A stretch of DNA of 45,465 nucleotides, from the NCBI GenBank assembly GCA_013151835.1, contig JAADHK010000118.1, positions 1-45,465 of the forward strand, written 5' to 3'. How positions within the stretch are numbered: the first letter of the stretch is position 1; each line of letters opens with the position of its first letter. The stretch is from Deltaproteobacteria bacterium (GTDB lineage: Bacteria > Desulfobacterota > Desulfobacteria > Desulfobacterales > Desulfosalsimonadaceae). The notes under the pieces are model-generated. The model did no database searches. It was not told the origin of the DNA and saw only the letters and a list, made by a program, of their open reading frames with translations. Of this stretch, positions 8,462 to 16,639 are shown one piece after another. Made by a program: the position numbers and the translations under genes.

Positions 8462-8911
8462 TCACTGTGCCGGATTATATCCGCAGTAAAACGAATCATA
8501 TCCGGGCCTGTGGTATGCGATTCGCATACTTAAACCTTCAACCGAAGATGAAAACGGGAATTCAGCGGTATAATTATATTCATAACGTATTCTGCTCCGT
8601 TGCGTTCTGAACAGAATGGCGTTTTTTTTCGCTACGATTGAATCGCTGGAATTGACAATTACAATATCCGCATGGCCATATAGCCGCGAACGGATACCGC
8701 TTTTTTTCATGGTTCCGGAAACAACGAGCAGGCCGTCAGTGAGATAAATTTTCGGTTCGGATATGTTAACGCCTTTTTGGGACAATCGTTCCACCCGAAT
8801 ATCAGGGCTGTTTAGGGAAGGCGTTCGTATATGTGAACATGCGGCCCCGTAAATACATAATCCTCCGAAAAGCAATGTAATGATGAATTTTGAAATAATA
8901 TCCCTTTTCAT
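8462..8911 (-). CDS. Putative lipoprotein at end of metal efflux operon
   Basis: The 149-residue product begins MKRDIISKFIITLLFGGLCIYGAACSH. This is a short basic start, a hydrophobic stretch and a cysteine in an imperfect lipobox (YGAAC), so a membrane-anchored periplasmic lipoprotein is likely. The rest is a beta-rich domain with VSGTMKKSGIRSRLYGHADI and ends CGYNPAQ. I do not recognise a named family. The start is chosen over upstream starts in the same frame because AGGAGG lies just before 8911 and it exposes the signal peptide. It follows the P-II-like gene by 34 bases in the czc-like operon, so an accessory role in metal handling is inferred. Confidence 0.65.
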   Translation of the reverse strand: MKRDIISKFIITLLFGGLCIYGAACSHIRTPSLNSPDIRVERLSQKGVNISEPKIYLTDGLLVVSGTMKKSGIRSRLYGHADIVIVNSSDSIVAKKNAILFRTQRSRIRYEYNYTAEFPFSSSVEGLSMRIAYHRPGYDSFYCGYNPAQ

Positions 8912-8945
8912 GTATCCATTCCTCCTGATCATCATTATTGTCCGG

Positions 8946-9260
8946 TCATAAAGCCGCTTCTCCCCACTGACCGGTCCGGATCCGGATGGCATCGTCGATA
9001 GTGGAGATAAATATTTTACCGTCCCCCACAAACCCCGTTCGCGCGGCATCCTGAAGACACTGAACAATAGTCCCTACGAGTTCATCCCTGACGACGATTT
9101 GCAGCTCAATTTTTTCGCTCAGCTCTTTTTGACCGGTTTTACATCGGCCGTATCCATGGACTTTGTTTATGGACAGTCCCGGAATCCCCGCGATCTGTCC
9201 CAGCGCGGTTTCGACCGCATCCAGCCTGATCGGGTTGATAAAGGCTTTGATCTGTTTCAT
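8946..9260 (-). CDS. P-II-like signalling protein with shortened T-loop
   Basis: The 104-residue product has the P-II fold pattern: MKQIKAFINPIRLDAVETAL at the start, GYGRCKTGQKE in place of the usual T-loop entry, IELQIVVRDELV, and the conserved end GKIFISTIDDAIRIRTGQ. The T-loop is about ten or more residues shorter than in GlnB/GlnK, and the uridylylated tyrosine is absent. It is therefore unlikely to be a classical nitrogen sensor. P-II paralogues of this kind (the group called PII-NG) are known next to metal RND pumps, and here the gene directly follows czcA. A trimeric regulator of, or sensor for, the pump is a reasonable inference. AGGAGG precedes the ATG at 9260. A 10-bp hairpin lies in the gap to czcA. 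Confidence 0.85.
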   Translation of the reverse strand: MKQIKAFINPIRLDAVETALGQIAGIPGLSINKVHGYGRCKTGQKELSEKIELQIVVRDELVGTIVQCLQDAARTGFVGDGKIFISTIDDAIRIRTGQWGEAAL

Positions 9261-9279
9261 TATATCCTCCTTTTTTGAA

Positions 9280-9324
9280 GCCGCCGGGAACCGGACCCTC
9301 AATGATCCGCGATGTCCCGGCGGC
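9280..9324. promoter_or_regulatory. Intercistronic hairpin between czcA and P-II-like gene
   Basis: GCCGCCGGGA (9280-9289) and TCCCGGCGGC (9315-9324) form a perfect 10-bp GC-rich stem. On the operon (minus) strand it is followed by TTCAAAAAA and the P-II Shine-Dalgarno, not by a U-run. It could therefore set mRNA stability or differential expression rather than terminate. Confidence 0.45.
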
Positions 9325-9336
9325 CGTTTGATTTTT

Positions 9337-12300
9337 TTAAAATTCAACTTCCCTGGGCTTTAAGTCAAACCAGCGATACAGCGCCGGCAGCACCAGCAGG
9401 GTCAGAAGCGTCGATGAGATCAGGCCCCCGATAACCACTACCGCCAAAGGGCGTTGAACCTCGGCGCCCACCCCGGATGACAACAACAGAGGGATCAGGC
9501 CCAGCGCCGCCACCGAAGCGGTCATCAATACGGGACGGAGACGGAGTGTAACCCCGTTGAGTACAGCGTCCTCAACCGATTCCCCTTCGTTTCGCAGCTG
9601 TATGATATACGACACCAGGACGACGCCGTTTAAGACCGCCACGCCGGACAGGGCGATGAATCCGATGGATGACGGCACACTGAGATATTCCCCGGACAGG
9701 TACAGGGCGACAATTCCCCCGACAGCGGCGAATGGCACGTTTAAAATAATCAGCAGCGCGGGCCGGGCCGCCCCATAAGTCATGTACAGCAATACGAAAA
9801 TTAAAAAGATTGCAAGCGGGACAACAACCATCAGGGTGCGCTGGGCACGGATCTGATTTTCAAACTGACCGCCCCATTCCACATAATATCCAGGCGGCAG
9901 ATCAACCCGATCCTTCACTATTTGCTGCGCTTCGGCAACAAATCCCCCCATGTCACGGCCCCGTACATTACACATAACCGTTATCCGTCGCTGAACCTTT
10001 TCCCGGCTGATCGTCGGAGGCCCTTCCTCGATTTTCACGGACGCCACCTGCGATAAGGGAATACGCATTCCGTCCGGCGTTGCGATCAACAGGTTTTTAA
10101 TGGATTCCGGATCACTCCGGTATTGTTCAGCCAAACGGGTATATACCGCGAATCGTTTCTGACCATCGATGACATCCGTGACGGACTCTCCCCCTATGGC
10201 ATTGGAAACCAGCTCCATGACTTCGTTGACATTAACCCCGTGGCGGGCCAGGGCCGGCCGGATCGCACGGATCACGAGCTGCGACTCACCGCTGATCTGC
10301 TCGAGCTGAACATCTGCGGCCCCGGAAATTGTTTTTACAGCCGATTCAATCTCACGTCCCTTTTGTTCCAGCACATCAAGATCCCCGCCGAACAATTTTA
10401 TTGCAATCTGCGCCTTTACGCCGGAGATCAGTTCGTCGACGCGGGTTGCGATCGGCTGGGTGAAATTAAACAGCAGGCCCGGAATTCCGGAAAGATCGTC
10501 ATGGAGGATTTTAACCAGTTCCTGCCGGCTGCCGGCGGTTTTCCATTCCGACATCGGTTTTAATCCAACATAGATTTCGTTGTTGCTGACAGGCTCCGGA
10601 TCACCGCCTATTTCAGCGCGGCCGATACGGGACAGGGCGGAAGTGACCTCAGGATACTTCAGGAGCCGTTTTTCCAGTTTTTTGGCGATTGAAAGAGATT
10701 TGTCGAGTGAAATGCTCGGGTTCATGGTGACGCGGATATTCAAGGTTCCTTCTTCCAGTTCGGGAACAAACTCGGTCCCGATAAACGGCAGAAGCGTCAA
10801 TGAAGCCAGCAGAAGGCCGGTGGCGATCAGGGCAACCATGAACGGATGCTTAATCACTTTTCGGACAAGCGGCAGGTAAACTTTTTTGATGCTGCGGATC
10901 AGCAGGACATCTTCCTCCTTGAGTTTACCCCGCAAAATCATCAGGCAAAGCATCGGCACCACCGTGAGCGCCACCACCAGAGAACCCGCCATGGCAAACG
11001 ATATGCTGAATGCAACAGGGGAAAACATTTTGCCTTCCACGCCAGTGAGCGTAAACAGGGGAAGAAACACAATCACTATTATGAGCACGGCGAAAAAGAC
11101 CGGCCGTGCCACCTCGCGGGCTGCATGGGCGACGACGGTTTTAATGTTGTCTTTTTTATCGGACTCCGCCAGATGCCGGTAAATGTTTTCCACCATGACC
11201 ACGGAACCGTCCACCATCATCCCGATGCCGATGGCCAGCCCGGACAGGGACTGGAGGTTTGCCGGCATCCCGGCCCAATCCATGCATATAAAGGAAATCA
11301 GCATGGATATGGGGATCGATACCAGCACGATCAATGACGAACGGACGTTGCCGAGAAATAAAAACAGTACGGCGATGATCAGCACGGCCGCTTCCTTTAA
11401 TGCCGACGTAACCGTAGTTATCGCTTTTTGTACCAGGTCGGCCTGGTCGTAGTAGGGTATGATCCGCATGCCGTCGGGAAGCGAGTCCTGAATCCTGTCG
11501 ATCTTTTGTTTTACCCTGTCGATGACTTTTTTGGAATTGGCGCCCTGCAGCATCAGTACGGTGCCGGAGACCTTCTCGCCCTTTCCGTTTTTACTGACCG
11601 CCCCCTGGCGGATTTCCGGTCCGAATTCGACTTTTGCTATATCCCGCACATACACGGGCGTGCCTTTCCGGGCGCTCAACACGATATTTTCTATGTCCGC
11701 GAGTCCTGCTTCCCCGCCCCGCAGAAGCCCTACGCCGCGAACAACAAGCTGTTTTGCGCCCTGTTTGAGATACCATCCGCCGGCATTCAGGTTCGATTGT
11801 TCTATTTTTTCAACCAGCGTATCGACTGTCAGGTCATACTTGAGCAGGGCGTTTGGGTTGATGTTTACCTGGTATTGTTTTACCGTGCCGCCGAATGAAA
11901 GGATATCGGTGACTCCGGGAACGGTCCGCAGCAGTAATTTTACGGTCCAGTCGTTTACGGTGCGAAGGTCCATTAAACTATAGCCTTCGCCTTCAAGCGT
12001 ATATTGATAGATTTGTCCGAGTCCGGTGGAAATCGGGCCCATTTCGGGAGCGCCAAGGCCTTTCGGTATCCGTTCTTTTGCCGTGCCAAGACGTTCCAGC
12101 ACGAGCCGGCGGGCGAAATAAATATCCACGTCATCTTCAAAAACAATAGTAACTGCGGAAAGCCCGGTTTTTGAAAGTGAACGCACATCGGTAATATCCG
12201 GCAGCCCGGTCATTACGGATTCAATGGGAAACGTGATTAATTGCTCCACTTCCTCGGCGGCCAGCCCCGGGGCTTCCGTATTGATGACTACCTGTACGTT

Positions 12301-12429
12301 GGTTACGTCCGGGAATGCGTCCACCGGCAGATTAAGCGTCACATAGGCTCCATACCCCAGCAGAAAAAGGGTGAGAACAATCACCAGGAACCGGTTGTCA
12401 AGCGAAAAATTGATAATTCTATCCAGCAT
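9337..12429 (-). CDS. Heavy-metal RND efflux pump, inner-membrane transporter (CzcA/CusA family)
   Basis: The 1030-residue protein has the RND architecture: one N-terminal membrane helix, a large periplasmic loop, a helix bundle, a second loop and a final bundle. It is of HME-RND type, which uses proton influx to drive metal ions out of the periplasm or cytoplasm through an outer-membrane channel. Family marks include FPDVTNVQVVINTEAPGLAAEEVE, the helix-4 region GIGMMVDGSVVMVEN, and PVGR-like periplasmic segments. In helix 4, Asp407 and Glu414 are kept, but the first aspartate of the Co/Zn/Cd CzcA motif (DFG-x3-D) is Gly401 here, so substrate cannot be assigned from the motif. The longer in-frame start at 12543 overlaps czcB deeply; MLDRIINFSL at 12429 is the usual family start. 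Confidence 0.93.
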   Translation of the reverse strand: MLDRIINFSLDNRFLVIVLTLFLLGYGAYVTLNLPVDAFPDVTNVQVVINTEAPGLAAEEVEQLITFPIESVMTGLPDITDVRSLSKTGLSAVTIVFEDDVDIYFARRLVLERLGTAKERIPKGLGAPEMGPISTGLGQIYQYTLEGEGYSLMDLRTVNDWTVKLLLRTVPGVTDILSFGGTVKQYQVNINPNALLKYDLTVDTLVEKIEQSNLNAGGWYLKQGAKQLVVRGVGLLRGGEAGLADIENIVLSARKGTPVYVRDIAKVEFGPEIRQGAVSKNGKGEKVSGTVLMLQGANSKKVIDRVKQKIDRIQDSLPDGMRIIPYYDQADLVQKAITTVTSALKEAAVLIIAVLFLFLGNVRSSLIVLVSIPISMLISFICMDWAGMPANLQSLSGLAIGIGMMVDGSVVMVENIYRHLAESDKKDNIKTVVAHAAREVARPVFFAVLIIVIVFLPLFTLTGVEGKMFSPVAFSISFAMAGSLVVALTVVPMLCLMILRGKLKEEDVLLIRSIKKVYLPLVRKVIKHPFMVALIATGLLLASLTLLPFIGTEFVPELEEGTLNIRVTMNPSISLDKSLSIAKKLEKRLLKYPEVTSALSRIGRAEIGGDPEPVSNNEIYVGLKPMSEWKTAGSRQELVKILHDDLSGIPGLLFNFTQPIATRVDELISGVKAQIAIKLFGGDLDVLEQKGREIESAVKTISGAADVQLEQISGESQLVIRAIRPALARHGVNVNEVMELVSNAIGGESVTDVIDGQKRFAVYTRLAEQYRSDPESIKNLLIATPDGMRIPLSQVASVKIEEGPPTISREKVQRRITVMCNVRGRDMGGFVAEAQQIVKDRVDLPPGYYVEWGGQFENQIRAQRTLMVVVPLAIFLIFVLLYMTYGAARPALLIILNVPFAAVGGIVALYLSGEYLSVPSSIGFIALSGVAVLNGVVLVSYIIQLRNEGESVEDAVLNGVTLRLRPVLMTASVAALGLIPLLLSSGVGAEVQRPLAVVVIGGLISSTLLTLLVLPALYRWFDLKPREVEF

Positions 12430-12451
12430 AAGATTTATAATCTCCTGTCGG

Positions 12452-13732
12452 CTAATGTGCATCACCGGCTTTAAGGCCGCTTTTTTCCATTTCGGACATG
12501 AGCAGAAAACCGCCGTGAGTGACCACCCGGTCTCCTGAAGCAAGGCCCGATTCGATTGCCGCTGCTTGGCCGTTACTGGCGCTGATTTTTATTTCACGGT
12601 ACGAAAAGGCGTTGGGGCCGGTTTCGACAAAAACAATGGTTTTATTTTGCTGCTCCAGAACGGCGGAAAAGGGGATTGTCACCGGATAGGAGCGCCTGTT
12701 TACCGAGATTCTACCTGTAACAAACAGTCCCGGCCGCAATTTGCCGTCCGGGTTCGGCAATACCACCCGGATCAATGCGGTCCGCGTGCTTTCATCAAGT
12801 ATGGGGCTGATATAGTCGACCCGTCCCCGGGAGGTTAATCCCTTTTGTTCCGTTTCGATTTCAACGGATTGATTCAGCTTGATATTTGGGATATCCTTTG
12901 AATATGCCCGGAGGTTGCCCCATACTTTGGACATGTCGGCCACCACGAAAACCGATTTTTCATCCTTGACCGCCTCGCCAAGGGTGATGTGTTTTTCGAT
13001 GACAATCCCGTCAAGCGGAGCGACAATTTCATAACGGGCATAGTCGGCATGCCTGATCGATGTCAGGCTGTTTAAGCGTGTTTCATCAAAGCCGATGGTA
13101 TGGAGTTTCCGCTCGGCGCCCCGTTCTTCAATCAGTGCCTCTTTCATTGATTTTTTGGCTTCCAGGAATTCGAGTTCTGCGGATATCTGCTTTTGCCAGA
13201 GTCCTTTTTCCCGCTGGTAAACGATTTTGGCCAGGCTGACCCTTTCCCTTGCGGCCAGATATGCCGAGGTAAGTTCGGCAAGCTCCCGGCTGTTGAGTAT
13301 GGCCATGATATCGCCCGCTTTTACCCGGTCGCCCACGAATTTTTTCACCGAGGTGACAATGCCGGGCACACGCGGTACCACGTGACTGAGCCGGTCCTCG
13401 TTCAGACCGATCACGCCGGGCAGTTCAGCATGGTTTTCAATATCTCCCGGGCCGGCTTCGATCAGTTCAATGCCAAGGCTTGCGACCTGATCGGGTTTCA
13501 GCCGAATCACCCGGGCCTCTTCGTGTCCGGCCTCCAGTCCTTTGACATTGCCTGCATGCCCGTCCTGTCCGCTCATTCCGGCGCGCCGGACATCAGATCC
13601 GGTCTCACTCCGTTCCATGGTCTTATCCCCCGCAATTGAAAGGCCCCGGCCCGGCAGCCTTAAACCGGTAAAAATTGCCACGGCCATAAGCAGCGCTAAT
13701 ACCGTCATTATTTTCAAGGTGTTAATTTTCAT
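12452..13732 (-). CDS. RND efflux periplasmic adaptor (CzcB family)
   Basis: The 426-residue membrane fusion protein bridges the inner-membrane pump and the outer-membrane channel. An N-terminal hydrophobic anchor (IMTVLALLMAVAIFTGL) precedes a variable linker with several histidines. Then come the split barrel-sandwich halves (SHVVPRVPGIVTSVKKFVGD and VAPLDGIVIEKHITLGEAV) with a coiled-coil hairpin between them, and the beta-barrel region VWGNLRAYSKDIPNIKLNQ. Length and order fit the CzcB/CusB-like group. The stop lies 22 bases before the czcA start and the gene begins 15 bases after czcC, so the three are one transcription unit. Confidence 0.92.
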   Translation of the reverse strand: MKINTLKIMTVLALLMAVAIFTGLRLPGRGLSIAGDKTMERSETGSDVRRAGMSGQDGHAGNVKGLEAGHEEARVIRLKPDQVASLGIELIEAGPGDIENHAELPGVIGLNEDRLSHVVPRVPGIVTSVKKFVGDRVKAGDIMAILNSRELAELTSAYLAARERVSLAKIVYQREKGLWQKQISAELEFLEAKKSMKEALIEERGAERKLHTIGFDETRLNSLTSIRHADYARYEIVAPLDGIVIEKHITLGEAVKDEKSVFVVADMSKVWGNLRAYSKDIPNIKLNQSVEIETEQKGLTSRGRVDYISPILDESTRTALIRVVLPNPDGKLRPGLFVTGRISVNRRSYPVTIPFSAVLEQQNKTIVFVETGPNAFSYREIKISASNGQAAAIESGLASGDRVVTHGGFLLMSEMEKSGLKAGDAH

Positions 13733-13747
13733 GCCATATCTCCTGTT

Positions 13748-15022
13748 TTATAATGAATCTTTATCAAGCGATTCTCCGGTCAGCCGCTCAATTTTAATGA
13801 TTGATTGGCGGTAAAGTGTTATATATTCAATATATTGTTTTTTGCTCTCAAAAAGGACCCGTTTGGCGTCGAGTACCTCCAGATAATTAAATTTACCGCT
13901 CCTGTAACCCTCCTGCTTGGAACGAAACACTTTTTCCGTGGATGGAATGATATCATCCTTTAATGTGTTAATTTGATTCAGGGCTATTCGCGCTTCCTGG
14001 TATACGGCATTAAGCTCGCGTCTCAATAAATTGAAGCGCGCGCTTTGGCGGGTCATGACCTGTTTGAGACTTATTCCGGCTTTTTCAATATTTCCCTGAT
14101 TCCTGTCAAAAATATTTAACGGGACCGTGATTCCAGCTACAAACGCATAATCGTCAGTCTCCGGGATCTGCCTGATACCGCCTGAAAGTTCAAGGTCGGG
14201 TATTCTTTTGGCTGACTCGACACTGAATTTTGCTTCCATCAGACGTTTTTCAGTTTTAAACCTTTTCAGATCCGGATTGTTCCATAATGCATCCCGAAGT
14301 ACCTCTTCGGTCACGAGGGGGGGCAGAAGATCAATGTTACCGGAGACTTTCCGGAAATCCGGTTCGATACGACCCCAGAATGATGCCAGTTGTTTACGGG
14401 TTTTATAGTGTGAGCGCTTGAGCATATTCAGTTCCAGCCGGTCCTTTTTAAGGTCGATATCCGCTTTTATCACTTCTATGGGAGATACCTTGCCGGCCTC
14501 GGCTTTCTGTTTTACAGTGTTGTAAACCTGCCCGGACACCTCCATCAGGTTCTGTTGAAGCGCCAGGGCGCCCTGTACGCTCAGTACATCGACAAATGAT
14601 AGTTTGACCTCTTTTCTGATGTCTGATTCAAGGGACGCAATGTCCCACCGGGTCAGATTCAATTCTTTTTTCGCCAGGTTTATTTGTTTGCCGGTTTTGT
14701 TGCCTAATAGAATTTCCTGTTCAATGGCAAGGGTTTGCTCCGCAATTTTCGTGCCGCTGTAATCCCTGCTTCCGCCAAACCCTTCAAGTTCAAAGGACAG
14801 TTTAGGGTTTGGGTACAGGCCGGCCTGACGGATCCGGGCTCTGCCCTTATCGATTTCCGCCCTGGAGCTGACAAGGTCCGGATTTGTCGCCATGGCTTTG
14901 CTGATTGCGGTTTCAATCGACAGATCACGGGGCTTGTTGACCGATTGAGCATGAGCCGGATGAAACTGAAGGAAAAAACTTATGCACATGATAATAGACA
15001 ATAATTTTACAATGTTATACAT
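13748..15022 (-). CDS. Outer-membrane efflux channel (CzcC/TolC family)
   Basis: The 424-residue product starts with a signal peptide (LLSIIMCISFFLQFHPAHAQ). It then shows two TolC/OEP repeats, starting with LSIETAISKAMATNPDLVSSRAEIDKGRARIRQAGLYPNPKLSFE, a typical CzcC opening. Long amphipathic coiled-coil helices fill the middle and end. It should form the trimeric outer-membrane duct of the pump. It is the first structural gene of the RND set, 105 bases after the small secreted protein, and close to czcB downstream. Confidence 0.92.
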   Translation of the reverse strand: MYNIVKLLSIIMCISFFLQFHPAHAQSVNKPRDLSIETAISKAMATNPDLVSSRAEIDKGRARIRQAGLYPNPKLSFELEGFGGSRDYSGTKIAEQTLAIEQEILLGNKTGKQINLAKKELNLTRWDIASLESDIRKEVKLSFVDVLSVQGALALQQNLMEVSGQVYNTVKQKAEAGKVSPIEVIKADIDLKKDRLELNMLKRSHYKTRKQLASFWGRIEPDFRKVSGNIDLLPPLVTEEVLRDALWNNPDLKRFKTEKRLMEAKFSVESAKRIPDLELSGGIRQIPETDDYAFVAGITVPLNIFDRNQGNIEKAGISLKQVMTRQSARFNLLRRELNAVYQEARIALNQINTLKDDIIPSTEKVFRSKQEGYRSGKFNYLEVLDAKRVLFESKKQYIEYITLYRQSIIKIERLTGESLDKDSL

Positions 15023-15126
15023 AGACAGCCTTTAAGGGTTTTGTCGCTGCGCTCAAGAAAAACGGCGCGGACCGATTATGGGTTTAATTTGATTTTTTAG
15101 GGATTCATCAGGTAAGGAATATAATA

Positions 15127-15531
15127 TTAAATCAGGAATTGGGCGTTTAGGATGAAAATGGGAGTTGATGAAAGCGGGCCGGCGTATTTTTCCGTGATGG
15201 ATGGGAAGCGGTGAAATGCCGGAAGGGTTGTGTCGGGATTGATCGAGGATTTTATGAGGTGTAAAGAATTGTGCTGGAATGAAAGGTTTGCGTGAATGTT
15301 TTGCAATAAAGAGCCGATGGAAATATCCATACAGGTCTTTTGATTCTGATAGTCATCGGAAGCGCAGGCATTACGGCCAGAATTATGCCGCAATACATGC
15401 TCTTTGTGAACGGCCCGGCCGTTTAGATGGGTGTCACTGTAGCACAAGGTGAACGATGCATTTAAACCGCCCAGGAAAATAAGGCAAAATAGCTGGAAAA
15501 CAATAATATGGTATTTGTATGAGGTTTTCAT
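15127..15531 (-). CDS. Small secreted protein heading the czc-like genes (CzcI-like position)
   Basis: The 134-residue protein has a clear signal peptide-like start (YHIIVFQLFCLIFLGGLNASFTLCYS). The mature part has scattered Cys and His residues (HEHVLRHNSGRNACASDD-like region, QKTCMDIS, IHANLSFQHNSLHLI). No catalytic motif is seen. Small periplasmic proteins of this size with Cys/His content often precede czcCBA genes (CzcI and relatives) and influence induction. The similarity here is mainly position and size, so the link is an inference. A sigma-70-like promoter lies in the 112-base gap upstream, so the czc part may also be transcribed on its own. Confidence 0.6.
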   Translation of the reverse strand: MKTSYKYHIIVFQLFCLIFLGGLNASFTLCYSDTHLNGRAVHKEHVLRHNSGRNACASDDYQNQKTCMDISIGSLLQNIHANLSFQHNSLHLIKSSINPDTTLPAFHRFPSITEKYAGPLSSTPIFILNAQFLI

Positions 15532-15596
15532 AGTAGTAAAATAAGCGGATGCAGGCTTTCCCGTATTATGGTCGTATGTTTCTGCCCATTATGTAT

Positions 15597-15627
15597 TTTA
15601 TATCTATTGTCGGACAAAACTTGTCAA
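15597..15627 (-). promoter_or_regulatory. Candidate sigma-70 promoter for czc-like genes
   Basis: On the minus strand TTGACA (15622-15627, perfect -35) is followed after 19 bases by TATAAA (15597-15602). It lies about 65 bases upstream of the small secreted protein ATG. Spacing is long by two bases, which lowers confidence. Confidence 0.4.
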
Positions 15628-15643
15628 GTTTTTTAAACACAGT

Positions 15644-15904
15644 TCAGGATCTCAACAGGATTTCCTTCATCCTGGCATATTCATCCTCGCTGACTTCTCC
15701 TTTGGCATAGCGTGTTTTGAGTATGCTTAAAGAATCAAATCTGTCGCGGTCCCGGCTCGACTGATGTTTTATAAAAGAGAGCAGTTTCATGCCTATCGAC
15801 ACAAGCAGGAGAATTATCAGCCCATATATGAAAAGCCGTAAAATGCCGTGCGGGAAAAAACCGCCCATTTGTAAATAGTTCGGAAAATAGCTGCATCCCC
15901 ACAT
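15644..15904 (-). CDS. SHOCT-domain membrane protein
   Basis: The 86-residue protein starts MWGCSYFPNYLQMGG. It has one membrane helix (LRLFIYGLIILLLVSIGMKLL) and ends in a SHOCT domain, ILKTRYAKGEVSEDEYARMKEILL. SHOCT is a short C-terminal oligomerisation motif found in many small membrane proteins, frequently next to metal-response genes. The start at 15904 is chosen because a GGGGAT lies upstream and the N-terminus matches similar proteins; an earlier in-frame ATG would add an arginine-rich stretch. It follows the zraP-like gene by 66 bases and is probably co-transcribed from its promoter. Confidence 0.82.
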   Translation of the reverse strand: MWGCSYFPNYLQMGGFFPHGILRLFIYGLIILLLVSIGMKLLSFIKHQSSRDRDRFDSLSILKTRYAKGEVSEDEYARMKEILLRS

Positions 15905-15970
15905 GGATTCATCCCCTTTTCTGGTTTTCAGGCGGAAAGGCAATAACCTTTCCACCTGAATCCTGCCGTA

Positions 15971-16384
15971 TTACCAGCCCCTGTGATCGTATGAACAATA
16001 TCCGTGATAAGGTGCTTGGTTGTTGTAACCGCCGTTCCCCGTCAGGTTATAGGCCGAAGATTTTTGCCGAAGCTGTTCATGGAGTCCGGCTATTTCCACC
16101 GAAAGTGCGGCAGCCTGTTTCGGATCCGGATTCTGTTGTGCCATCAGCGCGTTATACTCTCCGTTTTTGGCCGCAAGCTGCTCCCTTATGGATGAGGTCT
16201 CATTCATGAATTTTTGGTAAGCCGCACTCTGGTTGTTATAATTATTGTTGTAATTTCCGGCGTTATTACCCTGGCCCCATCCGGCGCCACCCCAGCATCC
16301 GCCCCATGGACAGGCCATTGCCAGAGGCGCCAGAATTCCGATTGCCAGTATTGCCGCGATACTGATGATGATTTTCTTGTTCAT
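15971..16384 (-). CDS. ZraP/Spy-like periplasmic metal-stress chaperone
   Basis: The 137-residue product has a signal peptide (IIISIAAILAIGILAPLAMA) with a mature N-terminus CPWGGCWGGAGWG, then an Asn-rich linker. A helical core follows (SSIREQLAAKNGEYNALMAQQNPDPKQAAALSVEIAGLHEQL), which is the ZraP/CpxP/Spy LTxxQ-type region. The end, GYCSYDHRGW, again has Cys and His. E. coli ZraP is a zinc-binding periplasmic chaperone that feeds back on ZraSR. The gene is divergent from a ZraS-ZraR pair and has a -24/-12 promoter, the same arrangement as in enterobacteria. AAGGAGG precedes the ATG at 16384. The metal could be Zn, Pb, Cu or another; the sequence does not decide. Confidence 0.85.
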   Translation of the reverse strand: MNKKIIISIAAILAIGILAPLAMACPWGGCWGGAGWGQGNNAGNYNNNYNNQSAAYQKFMNETSSIREQLAAKNGEYNALMAQQNPDPKQAAALSVEIAGLHEQLRQKSSAYNLTGNGGYNNQAPYHGYCSYDHRGW

Positions 16385-16437
16385 GATTTCCTCCTTGATT
16401 ATTTGGGTTTCAAAAATTTCTATGTTGCATATTAACA

Positions 16438-16454
16438 AAGCAATGATTGTGCCA
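16438..16454 (-). promoter_or_regulatory. Sigma-54 (-24/-12) promoter of zraP-like gene
   Basis: Reading the minus strand, TGGCACAATCATTGCTT matches the sigma-54 consensus TGGCAC-N5-TTGC exactly. The GG lies at 16453-16452 and the GC at 16441-16440. The predicted start is near 16429, about 45 bases before the ATG. The divergent gene pair encodes a sigma-54 activator with an intact GAFTGA loop. Confidence 0.85.
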
Positions 16455-16488
16455 TGCTTTTTTGTTGCTGGTATAACTATTTGATTTT

Positions 16489-16567
16489 AAATAATATTAT
16501 TTGTATTTCCATGTGATTATTCTTTTTTAAAAATTGTCCGTTGCAAAATATGTATATCTTTTATACA
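16489..16567. promoter_or_regulatory. Candidate activator sites in zraP-zraS intergenic region
   Basis: Two inverted repeats lie upstream of the -24/-12 element: AAATAATATTATTT (16489-16502, perfect palindrome) and TGTATA-N5-TATACA (16551-16567). The latter is about 130 bases from the predicted zraP start, within the usual range for NtrC-type enhancer sites, and it also sits ahead of zraS. Both are AT-rich, so either could be chance. Confidence 0.35.
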
Positions 16568-16639
16568 GTTCAAGTGAAAAAAGTTTACAGGTAATCCCCA
16601 TCTCAGGGATAATAATTCCACAACAAGGAAAGACCGGAT

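Noticed and set aside
8311-8499. 62-codon minus-strand frame following the putative lipoprotein
   Set aside because: It overlaps the lipoprotein end in another frame, has no good ribosome-binding site and no recognisable family. It could be the true C-terminus after a frameshift, but nothing in the sequence proves this.
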